Positions 1-5,770 are shown, numbered from the stretch's first letter. The stretch: 5,770 bases of DNA from Nitrospirales bacterium (GCA_013817135.1 JACDDF010000177.1:1-5770), one strand, 5' to 3'. The notes: generated by a model not told the origin, from the letters alone. A program made the numbers and translations.

Positions 1-730
1 CATCGCCATTGGCCGCTATCCGGTCAGCCCCCACGACGCAACAGTGGATCCGGCCCTGTCGCATCAGTGCCCCCGCCGCGTTATCGGTAATCAACGTCAC
101 GGGAATACCATCCTGCTGAAGCTCCCAGGCCGTCAGGCGTGCACCCTGGAGAACGGGTCGGGTCTCATCGGCAAAGACCCGAATATTTTTCCCCTGCTCC
201 CAGGCCGCCCTGACCACTCCCAATGCCGTTCCATAGCCTGCCGTCGCCAGGGCTCCGGCGTTACAATGCGTGAGGATATGATCTCCATCACGAATGATCG
301 CGGCGCCAAACGTGCCAATGGCCCGGTTCACCCGAAGATCCTCCTCCAAAATAGCCACGGCTTCTTCCTGTAATCGTTTTTGGATTTCTTGAACAGGTGA
401 AGTGGACACATCCGTCATCACGCGTTTCATCCGGTCAACGGCCCAGAATAAATTCACGGCGGTAGGACGCGTCGCGGCCAGCGTGCGACAGACCTCTTCC
501 ATAAAGACGGAAAACCCCTCAAGGTGAGTCTCCACACATTGCCGAGCCCCTAAGGCGATGCCTAAAGCCGCCGTCACTCCAATGGCAGGCGCACCACGTA
601 CGCTCAAATTCCGAATCGCTTCAGCCACATCCTGATAGGTCCCACACTCAAGAAATCGCACTTCTCCGGGGAGCGCACGTTGATCCAGAATCACGACATG
701 ATTATTTTTCCATTCAACCGTTGGAATCAT
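1..730 (-). CDS. mtnA: S-methyl-5-thioribose-1-phosphate isomerase, 3' part outside window
   Basis: This is the N-terminal 243 residues of MtnA, the cytoplasmic enzyme that isomerises the aldose 5-methylthioribose-1-phosphate to the ketose methylthioribulose-1-phosphate in the methionine salvage pathway. I translated the minus strand by hand. Family motifs appear in order: RGAPAIG (residues 45-51), [10 protein letters not shown] (88-97), [10 protein letters not shown] (154-163), [18 protein letters not shown] (187-204), ITDNAA (214-219) and [12 protein letters not shown] (232-243). Cys156 and Asp236 match the catalytic Cys/Asp pair known from MtnA structures. The family is usually about 340-350 residues, so roughly 100 C-terminal residues lie beyond base 1. 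The ATG at 728-730 is favoured because an AGGAAG ribosome-binding site lies 5 bases upstream and an in-frame TGA (743-745) blocks any upstream extension. It lies 108 bases downstream of the AsmA-like gene on the same strand. MtnA is related to eIF2B-type proteins and ribose-1,5-bisphosphate isomerases, but the motif set here is that of true MtnA. Confidence 0.96.
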   Translation of the reverse strand, partial: MIPTVEWKNNHVVILDQRALPGEVRFLECGTYQDVAEAIRNLSVRGAPAIGVTAALGIALGARQCVETHLEGFSVFMEEVCRTLAATRPTAVNLFWAVDRMKRVMTDVSTSPVQEIQKRLQEEAVAILEEDLRVNRAIGTFGAAIIRDGDHILTHCNAGALATAGYGTALGVVRAAWEQGKNIRVFADETRPVLQGARLTAWELQQDGIPVTLITDNAAGALMRQGRIHCCVVGADRIAANGD

Positions 731-838
731 CCTGGCTTCCTTTCAATCGATAGGTTCCGGCCGACTCAATGGGTTCACTGCCCTCACCCCCTTTTCTGAA
801 TGATCATCCCGAAGCATCCGTCGGGAAAGACGAGAGGC
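731..838 (-). other. Intercistronic spacer between AsmA-like gene and mtnA
   Basis: This 108-base spacer separates two genes on the same strand. A 6-bp GC-rich inverted repeat, TCCCGA (807-812) and TCGGGA (821-826) with an 8-base loop, begins 13 bases after the AsmA stop codon. No T-run follows it on the minus strand, so it does not look like an intrinsic terminator. I see no convincing promoter for mtnA here. Read-through from the AsmA-like gene into mtnA is therefore possible. A tiny 11-codon GTG-to-TGA frame just before mtnA is probably chance. Confidence 0.5.
736..741 (-). promoter_or_regulatory. Ribosome binding site of mtnA
   Basis: On the minus strand AGGAAG lies 5 bases before the ATG at 730. 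Together with the in-frame TGA at 743-745 it fixes the mtnA start. Confidence 0.7.
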
Positions 839-3800
839 TTATAAGGGACCGGGCACGCCAGATCGTTCAGACTCCGGTGGAGCGGAACCCGCATTCTCCT
901 TAGAACCATTCAATAAATCATAGGGCAGGGTCAACGTATTTTTCAAAACATCAAACGCCAACTGGGCCAAACCGGTCAACCCGGTTTTCACGGATTCCAT
1001 GGGGAGATACTCGACCTCCGGCTCACCCAACGGTCCCGCAATCGAAAACATGGCTGTGGCGATGCCTTTCCGATCTCCGGAAAAAATTCGTCCAAAGAGA
1101 GGAATGTCTTTCAAGAGATCCGAATAGGCCCCAAAGGGGCTGACGGCGGAAATTCCTTCAAGCCGATCACTTTTCAAGTCATACATGCCTGCCGCAGAGA
1201 CTTTCATGATTGGACTCTGTATCAACAAATCTTTGGTGGAAAACACACCGTCTTCCACGGTAAGTTTGCTGGTCACGGTCGTAAACGGAAACCCATTCTC
1301 TTCAAGATCAACTTTTCCCCTGAGGACATGCGGTAAATTTAAGAGCGCCAGAATGCGCGGGAAAATAGTGCCTTTACGGATATAGCCTTCGCCGAGAGAA
1401 ACCTTCACACTTCCGTTGAGAGTGGGAATGATGCCCCGGTTATCCCGCCCATGGCCTTGGAGCATGCCTCGCACAGCCATGTTTCCGGTAATCAATCGAC
1501 GTTCCTCGCCAAAGAGACTTAAGACGTCCTCAAAAGGCAAATCCTTCGCCTGAAATGACGCGCGCATGGCGGCCGGTCGACCTTCAGGAAGATGAACAAA
1601 GAACCGCCCCCCGACGGTGCCATGTTCCGCCACCATCGATTGCACTTTATCCACCGAAACCAGGTTGTCATGAATCCTCAGCACGCCCGATAATTTTTTT
1701 CCGGAGAGGGTCTTATAGGTCGGACGTTCGATATGCACAGAACCCTCCAGCGATCCATGCGCCGCTAACCACTCGATCCCATCCCGGATGGCCGATCGTC
1801 CTTCTTTAGGAATCAGTAAATCAATATCGAATTGAGGCGAGTCAAACATGACACTGGCGATCGGTGTGGTCTTCCAGTTTTTCATAAATCCGGTGATGAC
1901 GGCTTCACTATTTTTCAGGCGAAACTCCATGCGTTTCAGATCAAGCAGATCCTCATCCACTTTCAGTCGAACAAACAGATTCGAAATGGGATCGGCCATC
2001 CCGCGAAGAGCCACTACCCCTTCGGTCAAGGCCACCCAACCTTTGGTCTTCCACTGGGTCCAATCGGTTCCGCGTCCGCTGCCTTTCAGTTGGACCTCTA
2101 GAATTCCTGACTGGATGATATCGCCCAAGACACGGATGCCTTCCGGCAGCACACCTAAATACACCGGTCCCGAATCAAACCGGGCCTCCCATGTGACCTT
2201 CGGGCGATACCGTATGGTCCCCTGTCCCCGAAGACGAAGGGGGAGCATGATCAGTTCCACCCGTTCAAAATGAACACGGCTTCCGGGATGGAACTGTCCC
2301 TCAAACTCAAGGCGTCCATCCTGACCGGCATGTTTCTGTAAAAGAGAGGGCAAAGCAAAGAGGGCGTCTCGCCCATCAATCCACCCTTTCAGTTTGGGAT
2401 GACCGGTCGGCCCCGTGAGAGTGACCGAGGCGTTAAGCGGACCTGTCATTTGCATCCCTGGTGATGTCGCCTGTGTCAGGGAAACCGGCAACAGTTCCTC
2501 ACCGGCAAACCCGCCCTGAATGGTGAGCGGATCAAACCGGGAGACGCCCTGATGGGTGATGGTCCCATTCAACGCCAACGGGAAGGCACCCACATTTCCC
2601 TGTATGCCTTGTAACACCGTACTCTCCCGGGAAAAGGTGATGGTACCGTGGCCTTCAGTCAAAGGATGGGGAAGACCCGGAATCTGAATCACCAGACCCT
2701 CAGGTTTAAATTCACCAGACTGGAAGATCAGTCCGGGAGTTTCCAAAAGATTCCCGGTAAACCGGAGACGAAGCAGGCCACTGCCATCTGAGACCTTCCA
2801 TGAACTCAACAGACCAAAGTCGGATGGCGCTCCCAACCGGGTCACGAATTGGCGAACCTTCTCCGCAGGTACAGGCCCTTGAATGCCCACATTCCCCCAC
2901 GGGCCTGACTCTTTTAACAAGAAGACGCCTTCCGTCACCTCAACCGGAATACCATCATAGATACCGTGCACCTCGGACAATTGAAGACGATCGGGTTCCA
3001 CAACCACCGTCCCTTGAATTTGGTTGGTGGTGGGCCAATCAGGAATACGGAGATAGCCATCGGTTAAACGAAACGTGCCGGTGACGGAAGTCCTCACATC
3101 CTCACGCGTGGAGCCGGTGAGGCGTGCTTCGGCAATGTTCAGTCCGCCTCCCCACTCGCCTTTCTCCCACACGGGGAGCAGGTCATCCGGAATCCACGTC
3201 CTGGGCAGATATTGTCGAACCATGGCGAGATCAACATTGGAGGACCGCATGGAGAACCCCATCATATGATGTCCGTCTTCCAGCATTTCCGTATTGGCCG
3301 AACCATCCAGATCAATAAATGAGCTTGATAATTTAATATGAGAGAGAGAAAGTCGGGAAGTTTTCGCATTCTGGACCCAGGTGACCTGAGACTTGACCGA
3401 CAGGGTACCGGGAACCTTCATCAGCGATTGGCCGTTAGGCAGGTATTCCCCAAATTGTTTGATCTCCAGGTGATCGGCCTTCACCTTCCCGGAGAACGTG
3501 ATCTGCTCGAAACCAACCGGCTCGCCGACAACAGAAGGCACCGCGGACGCCCAAAGAGCTTCAAGTTCCCCCTTGATGCGAAAAGGCGCCAACTCTTCCG
3601 TCTGCCGGATTTTTCCAGACAAATCGAAGGTTGAGGCAATGGAGGACCCTTCATGACTGGTCTCGGAGACGAAGGCCACATCTTCAATGACAAACCCTCG
3701 AACGATTTCACGAGGTGACTCATCAATCACGATAATTTTGCCGTCCGTCACCTCAAATTTCCCCAGCACCAGAAATTTCGCCGCGAACGCAATGGGCGAA

Positions 3801-4198
3801 TCGTTGCTGGCATAGCTCAGAAAACGCCATTCCCCCCCTGACTCACGCCGCAGTTCAATTTCGGGAGACTCCACCAGAAATTCGCGAACCACAATTTTTT
3901 TCATGAGCAACTGCCCGATTCCCAGATCCAAACTCATGGATTTCGCACGAAACACCGCATGCGACTCAGGCTGTTCCTGGACCACAATGTCCGAAACCAA
4001 AAAATGCGGAGAGGGAAATAAGGCGAAGGAGGTATGGCCCACCGTCACGTGCGAACCAAACGTGCGTTGAATTTGTTGCAGAGCCAGAGTCTTCAAATAA
4101 TCCGGATTTAAAAACAAGGGAAGCACGATCAAGGCAATCGTCAGGATCAGGGCAGCGAGTGCCCCCCACCAGAACATCTGTTTGCCGGACCATCGCAC
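839..4198 (-). CDS. AsmA/YhdP-like (DUF3971-type) envelope protein, 1119 aa
   Basis: This is a large, single-membrane-anchored protein of the AsmA-like superfamily. Known relatives (AsmA, YhdP, TamB and others) are inner-membrane-anchored periplasmic proteins implicated in moving phospholipid between inner and outer membranes. A positively charged start (MRWSGKQ) is followed by one hydrophobic helix at about residues 9-30, giving an N-in topology with the rest periplasmic. Residues 31-210 resemble the AsmA N-terminal region. The stretch at 329-347, containing QYLPRTWIPDDLLPVW and a following KG, resembles the YLP/linker part of YhdP-type DUF3971 proteins. The long middle is rich in alternating beta-strand patterns with repeated short 'G-x-hydrophobic' strands, as expected for a repeated beta-groove. 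Residues 938-1095 match the AsmA-like C-terminal domain (GYIRKG, VEDGVFSTKDL, MYDL, SIAGPLGEPEVEY). The tail after about 1095 is polar and probably disordered. The GTG start is supported by GAGGAGG 8 bases upstream. The substrate cannot be told from sequence. YhdP-like versus other AsmA-clade membership is uncertain. Confidence 0.88.
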   Translation of the reverse strand: MRWSGKQMFWWGALAALILTIALIVLPLFLNPDYLKTLALQQIQRTFGSHVTVGHTSFALFPSPHFLVSDIVVQEQPESHAVFRAKSMSLDLGIGQLLMKKIVVREFLVESPEIELRRESGGEWRFLSYASNDSPIAFAAKFLVLGKFEVTDGKIIVIDESPREIVRGFVIEDVAFVSETSHEGSSIASTFDLSGKIRQTEELAPFRIKGELEALWASAVPSVVGEPVGFEQITFSGKVKADHLEIKQFGEYLPNGQSLMKVPGTLSVKSQVTWVQNAKTSRLSLSHIKLSSSFIDLDGSANTEMLEDGHHMMGFSMRSSNVDLAMVRQYLPRTWIPDDLLPVWEKGEWGGGLNIAEARLTGSTREDVRTSVTGTFRLTDGYLRIPDWPTTNQIQGTVVVEPDRLQLSEVHGIYDGIPVEVTEGVFLLKESGPWGNVGIQGPVPAEKVRQFVTRLGAPSDFGLLSSWKVSDGSGLLRLRFTGNLLETPGLIFQSGEFKPEGLVIQIPGLPHPLTEGHGTITFSRESTVLQGIQGNVGAFPLALNGTITHQGVSRFDPLTIQGGFAGEELLPVSLTQATSPGMQMTGPLNASVTLTGPTGHPKLKGWIDGRDALFALPSLLQKHAGQDGRLEFEGQFHPGSRVHFERVELIMLPLRLRGQGTIRYRPKVTWEARFDSGPVYLGVLPEGIRVLGDIIQSGILEVQLKGSGRGTDWTQWKTKGWVALTEGVVALRGMADPISNLFVRLKVDEDLLDLKRMEFRLKNSEAVITGFMKNWKTTPIASVMFDSPQFDIDLLIPKEGRSAIRDGIEWLAAHGSLEGSVHIERPTYKTLSGKKLSGVLRIHDNLVSVDKVQSMVAEHGTVGGRFFVHLPEGRPAAMRASFQAKDLPFEDVLSLFGEERRLITGNMAVRGMLQGHGRDNRGIIPTLNGSVKVSLGEGYIRKGTIFPRILALLNLPHVLRGKVDLEENGFPFTTVTSKLTVEDGVFSTKDLLIQSPIMKVSAAGMYDLKSDRLEGISAVSPFGAYSDLLKDIPLFGRIFSGDRKGIATAMFSIAGPLGEPEVEYLPMESVKTGLTGLAQLAFDVLKNTLTLPYDLLNGSKENAGSAPPESERSGVPGPL

Positions 4199-4266
4199 TA
4201 CATGACCCTCCTCGAATGAGCAGATACCCGAACCGTTGTGTGTGTAATGTGAGGAATGGGAACCAT
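4198..4266 (-). CDS. Possible 22-residue leader peptide overlapping the AsmA start
   Basis: A minus-strand ATG at 4264-4266 opens 22 codons that end in TAG at 4198-4200. The last G of that stop is the first base of the AsmA GTG start. An AGGAG sequence (4275-4279) lies 8 bases before the ATG. The peptide starts MVPIPHITHTT and ends HSRRVM; it is basic with several histidines and threonines and has no recognisable family. The AsmA ribosome-binding site lies inside its last codons, the arrangement expected for translational coupling. Against it: such short frames arise by chance, half of it overlaps a DNA direct repeat, and the promoter proposed at 4282-4310 would begin transcription inside or just after its AGGAG. 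Treat as hypothetical. Confidence 0.3.
   Translation of the reverse strand: MVPIPHITHTTVRVSAHSRRVM
4207..4213 (-). promoter_or_regulatory. Strong ribosome binding site deciding the GTG start of the AsmA-like gene
   Basis: On the minus strand GAGGAGG is placed 8 bases before the GTG at 4198. A nearer ATG at 4203 is immediately followed by TAG and cannot be the start, and no other standard start codon lies close by in the AsmA frame. Confidence 0.75.
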
Positions 4267-4309
4267 GAAAATTACTCCTGCATCATACCGAAATCCGTTG
4301 GAAATGTAA
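4224..4309. repeat. Imperfect direct repeat pair upstream of the AsmA-like gene
   Basis: Two copies lie at 4224-4247 and 4285-4309, 61-62 bases apart. On the plus strand both read ATACC(C)GAA, then CCGTTG (4233-4238 and 4295-4300), four variable bases, then TGTAA (4243-4247 and 4305-4309); copy two carries two additional bases before CCGTTG and one C fewer. The repeat overlaps the candidate leftward promoter, so it could be a pair of regulator sites or a duplicated promoter. Confidence 0.55.
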
Positions 4310-4310
4310 G
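4282..4310 (-). promoter_or_regulatory. Candidate sigma-70 promoter for the AsmA-like gene
   Basis: Read on the minus strand, CTTACA (4305-4310, 4 of 6 to TTGACA) is followed after 17 bases by TATGAT (4282-4287, 5 of 6 to TATAAT). Transcription would start near 4275, leaving a leader of about 75 bases before the GTG start. A second, weaker arrangement (ATTACA, 16 bases, TATCTG) sits in the downstream repeat copy. Based only on consensus matching. Confidence 0.4.
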
Positions 4311-4323
4311 AATGAATCCGATC

Positions 4324-4368
4324 GGACTTCCTTCATTTGCCGCAGGGAAACACAGACGGCAGAAGTCC
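4324..4368. repeat. Bulged inverted repeat
   Basis: GGACTTC (4324-4330) pairs with GAAGTCC (4362-4368), and TGCCG (4338-4342) pairs with CGGCA (4357-4361). The result is a 12-bp stem with a one-sided 7-base bulge (4331-4337) and a 14-base loop. It lies upstream of the candidate AsmA promoter and is not followed by a T-run on either strand, so it is not an obvious terminator. Role unknown. Confidence 0.5.
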
Positions 4369-4389
4369 TTCCTCTTACCCGGCCGGCCG

Positions 4390-4475
4390 CCTGGGGAGGA
4401 CGGCATCATAGTGGACCGTCATCAGCCAGCCGTCCCATGTTGAGAACCCCATCGGTTTCTTGACACCTCCCCAGG
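4390..4475. repeat. Nested inverted repeats in the divergent intergenic region
   Basis: CCTGGGGAGG (4390-4399) has a perfect 10-bp inverted partner CCTCCCCAGG (4466-4475). The right arm begins directly after the TTGACA box of the rightward promoter and fills much of its spacer. Inside lies a 7-bp inverted pair, GGACGGC (4398-4404) and GCCGTCC (4429-4435), which overlaps the left arm by two bases and competes with a 5-bp alternative GACGG/CCGTC (4399-4403, 4416-4420). A small hairpin AACC/GGTT lies at 4445-4457. These may be operator half-sites or an RNA fold; no product is known. Confidence 0.5.
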
Positions 4476-4488
4476 GCTGGGATATCCT
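4460..4488 (+). promoter_or_regulatory. Candidate sigma-70 promoter for the HD/YjbQ genes
   Basis: A perfect TTGACA (4460-4465) is followed, after exactly 17 bases, by TATCCT (4483-4488, 4 of 6 to TATAAT). Transcription would begin near 4495, giving a leader of about 75 bases before the TTG start at 4571. A CATAAT at 4508-4513 is an alternative -10 but has no matching -35. This is the best promoter match seen in the window. Confidence 0.55.
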
Positions 4489-4510
4489 GCCACACTGTTA
4501 CACACTGCAT

Positions 4511-4538
4511 AATCCTTAGACTTTCCGTCATAAGGATT
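4511..4538 (+). other. Leader hairpin or operator before the HD gene
   Basis: AATCCTTA (4511-4518) and TAAGGATT (4531-4538) are a perfect 8-bp inverted repeat with a 12-base loop. A U-G pair (4510/4539) and an A-U pair (4509/4540) could extend it to 10 bp in RNA. It lies in the predicted 5' leader about 15 bases after the presumed transcription start and 32 bases before the TTG start. No T-run follows, so it is not a standard terminator. It could be an operator or an RNA structure. Confidence 0.5.
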
Positions 4539-4570
4539 GTACCATTCTAGCCGTTGTTTCCCGGCCAACA

Positions 4571-5425
4571 TTGAAACCCACCCACACCGTTCTCACCCGC
4601 ACGCAAGTGGTCTCGCTGCTGAAATGGTACGACCGGCCGCATCCCACCCGACCTGATCGCATGATTCCCGGATATGACAAAGCGCATGCACTTCGCACGG
4701 CACGCATGTGTGTGGCTGTCGCGGCGGCCTTAGGACATCCACTCTCCCGACTCCGTCAATTTGAAGCCGCCTGTCTGCTGCACGATATGGGGCGAGCCGG
4801 GCTCGACCCCCTCCTGTTCGGCCAAATCTGGTCGTGGGCCAGGGAACAGAAGATCCCGACCCGGCCCCGGGAATGGCGCGCCCGCTATCCCCTGACCCCC
4901 TATGGCCGTGAATCTCAAGCCTTCATCGCACAGTATGGAGCCGCGCTACAAGCCCGAGGCCTGAAGCTCACCCCAGGGGTCAAAGATCACATCGATATGC
5001 GATTGGGATTTGCCCGACGCCTCAAACAATATCTCCGTCCGGTGAAAACGGCCATCGCCACAGTAGACATTCCCTGGTCGCCCTGGATGGAACGCATCAT
5101 GTTGTACTACTATTATCCTGAAAAACTCGAACGCGCCGCCGCCTGGACACACCAACTCGCAGAAATTTTAGTTGCCTGCGAACAACTGGAAGCCTATAGC
5201 AATCACCGGCGCGGAAAAGATTATTACGCGCGCGCAGAAGAAAGTTTTGCCGCCGCCTTTACCTATCTCCGTCAACTCACCTCCCAGCGGATCGTCAGTC
5301 GACAGGTCTTGGATCTCATCTGCCGGCTCACCAGGGAAGGCAGTTTTACGACGATTTTACGGCAGGCCCGCGGGGGGACCCTTTCACCCGCCGATCAACA
5401 ATTTTTACAATCCGTCTCGTGCTAA
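4571..5425 (+). CDS. Divergent HD-GYP-like protein, 284 aa, function unknown
   Basis: I read this as a soluble HD-superfamily protein; no signal peptide or membrane helix is evident. His39 (YDKAHALRTARM) and His71-Asp72 (ACLLHDMGRAGLD) fit the first metal ligands of an HD phosphohydrolase, and LLHDMGRAGLDPLL resembles the LHDIGK-I-G-DxxL segment of HD-GYP cyclic-di-GMP phosphodiesterases, with Arg75 in place of the usual Lys. The later VACEQLEAYSNHRRGKDYY (201-219) resembles the AD-x-YDAL-T-x-R-x-Y end motif, with Glu204 and Glu207 replacing the two Asp. The HHExxDGxGYP signature is absent; only MLYYYYPEKL (177-186) sits where it would be expected. Catalytic activity is therefore doubtful and cyclic-di-GMP is not shown to be the substrate. 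The start is TTG at 4571 with no clear ribosome-binding site; the next in-frame ATG (residue 31, base 4661) would remove 30 residues but keep His39. TAG at 4517-4519 limits upstream extension. It likely forms an operon with the YjbQ gene. Confidence 0.72.
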   Translation: MKPTHTVLTRTQVVSLLKWYDRPHPTRPDRMIPGYDKAHALRTARMCVAVAAALGHPLSRLRQFEAACLLHDMGRAGLDPLLFGQIWSWAREQKIPTRPREWRARYPLTPYGRESQAFIAQYGAALQARGLKLTPGVKDHIDMRLGFARRLKQYLRPVKTAIATVDIPWSPWMERIMLYYYYPEKLERAAAWTHQLAEILVACEQLEAYSNHRRGKDYYARAEESFAAAFTYLRQLTSQRIVSRQVLDLICRLTREGSFTTILRQARGGTLSPADQQFLQSVSC

Positions 5426-5427
5426 GA

Positions 5428-5770
5428 ATGCCCATGTCCATCATCACCCACTACCTGAAAATTTCCATGACCGGAGATTCGAATATCGAGAATCTCACAG
5501 ACCAGATTCAACACCTGCTCGGAGATTCCGGCTTGCAGAATGGAATGGTGACCCTCTTTGTGCAACATACGACGGCCTCGGTCATGATCATCGAAGATGA
5601 GCCAGGCATTCGCGCCGATACGAAAAACTTTTGGAACCGCACCATACCGGCTGATCCTCATTTGGAACATAATACGCGGAACGCCGGAGAAGATAACGGC
5701 CACTCCCACCTTCGCGGTCAGTTACAGGGGCCTTCGCTGACCATTCCGTTCGTAAATGGTGCCTTCACCC
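5428..5770 (+). CDS. yjbQ: YjbQ/UPF0047 family protein, 3' end outside window
   Basis: These 114 N-terminal residues are a clear YjbQ (UPF0047) protein, a small cytoplasmic family of about 130-140 residues. Members are named secondary thiamine-phosphate synthase because some can complement thiE loss, but their natural role is not settled. Visible hallmarks are FVQHTTASVMIIEDEPGIRADTKN beginning at residue 44 in two parts (HTTASVMIIEDEPG 47-60, then RADTKNFW 62-69), HNTRNAGEDNGHSHLRGQL (81-99) and QGPSLTIPFVNGAFT (100-114). The conserved histidines His47, His81, His92 and His94 are present. The last 20-30 residues lie past base 5770. The ATG at 5428 is two bases after the HD gene's TAA; ATG at 5434 is a nearly equal choice. 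Neither has a good ribosome-binding site, so translation may depend on ribosomes finishing the HD gene. Confidence 0.93.
   Translation, partial: MPMSIITHYLKISMTGDSNIENLTDQIQHLLGDSGLQNGMVTLFVQHTTASVMIIEDEPGIRADTKNFWNRTIPADPHLEHNTRNAGEDNGHSHLRGQLQGPSLTIPFVNGAFT

Larger units (their letters stand above)
4199..4570. other. Divergent intergenic region, 372 bases
   Basis: The region lies between the start codons of the leftward AsmA-like gene and the rightward HD gene. Apart from the 22-codon leader frame it holds no believable gene. It contains two outward-facing candidate promoters, the direct repeat pair at 4224-4309, and inverted repeats at 4324-4368, 4390-4475 and 4511-4538. A GGCCGGCC palindrome (4381-4388) and a short GTGTGTGTAA-like run near 4238-4247 are also present. 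About 185 bases (4311-4459) lie between the two promoters and belong to neither predicted transcript. Confidence 0.6.

Noticed and set aside
44..373. 109-codon open frame on the plus strand
   Set aside because: It is antisense to clear mtnA coding sequence and has no family features.
807..826. GC-rich 6-bp hairpin after the AsmA stop as an intrinsic terminator
   Set aside because: The stem is short and no T-run follows on the minus strand, so termination is not supported.
1848..2273. 141-codon open frame on the plus strand
   Set aside because: It lies wholly antisense to the well-supported AsmA-like gene, with an arginine/serine/proline-rich composition typical of a shadow frame and no recognisable domain.
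4159..4443. 94-codon plus-strand frame covering part of the intergenic region
   Set aside because: It begins inside the antisense of the AsmA-like gene, has no good ribosome-binding site, and its product is rich in basic residues and proline with no recognisable family.
4240..4505. GTGTGTAA (4240-4247) and TTACACAC (4498-4505) as a long-range inverted pair
   Set aside because: The left arm is part of a simple TG run, so an 8-base match at this distance is readily expected by chance.
4508..4513. CATAAT as the main -10 box of the HD gene
   Set aside because: No -35-like sequence lies 16-18 bases upstream, and the TG before it is one base out of place for an extended -10; TTGACA with TATCCT fits better.
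5172..5600. 142-codon plus-strand frame spanning the HD/YjbQ junction
   Set aside because: It overlaps both real genes in another frame, and its proline- and arginine-rich product looks like a shadow; YjbQ motifs are in the other frame.
5422..5709. 95-codon frame on the minus strand
   Set aside because: It is antisense to the YjbQ gene, whose conserved motifs are unambiguous.

Overview
The window reads as ordinary chromosomal DNA of a Gram-negative bacterium, of moderate GC by eye. The evidence is a large AsmA-like envelope protein, which implies an outer membrane, and two housekeeping-type enzymes. No phage, transposon, plasmid, CRISPR, tRNA or rRNA signal was seen. A Nitrospirota-like host would fit the general style, but this is only an impression from gene content; no database search was possible.

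There are two divergent transcription units separated by a 372-base intergenic region (4199-4570). Leftward (minus strand) come a 1119-residue AsmA/YhdP-like protein (839-4198) and then, after a 108-base gap, the first 243 codons of mtnA, methylthioribose-1-phosphate isomerase of methionine salvage, which runs off the left edge. Rightward (plus strand) come a 284-residue divergent HD-GYP-like protein (4571-5425) and, two bases after its stop, the first 114 codons of a YjbQ/UPF0047 family protein, which runs off the right edge.

The region between the two units is the least ordinary part. It holds a consensus -35 box with a 17-base spacer for the rightward unit, a plausible leftward promoter, a 22-codon leader ORF whose stop overlaps the GTG start of the AsmA gene, an imperfect 24/25-base direct repeat, and four inverted repeats, one of which lies in the predicted 5' leader of the HD gene. 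No sequenced-based evidence ties the four proteins to one pathway. The tight HD/YjbQ spacing suggests co-translation. The AsmA/mtnA pair may simply share a transcript.

The best lead for something undescribed is the HD protein. It keeps the first HD metal-binding histidine and the HD pair, but has lost the HD-GYP signature and replaced acidic and lysine positions, while sitting in a tight pair with a YjbQ protein.
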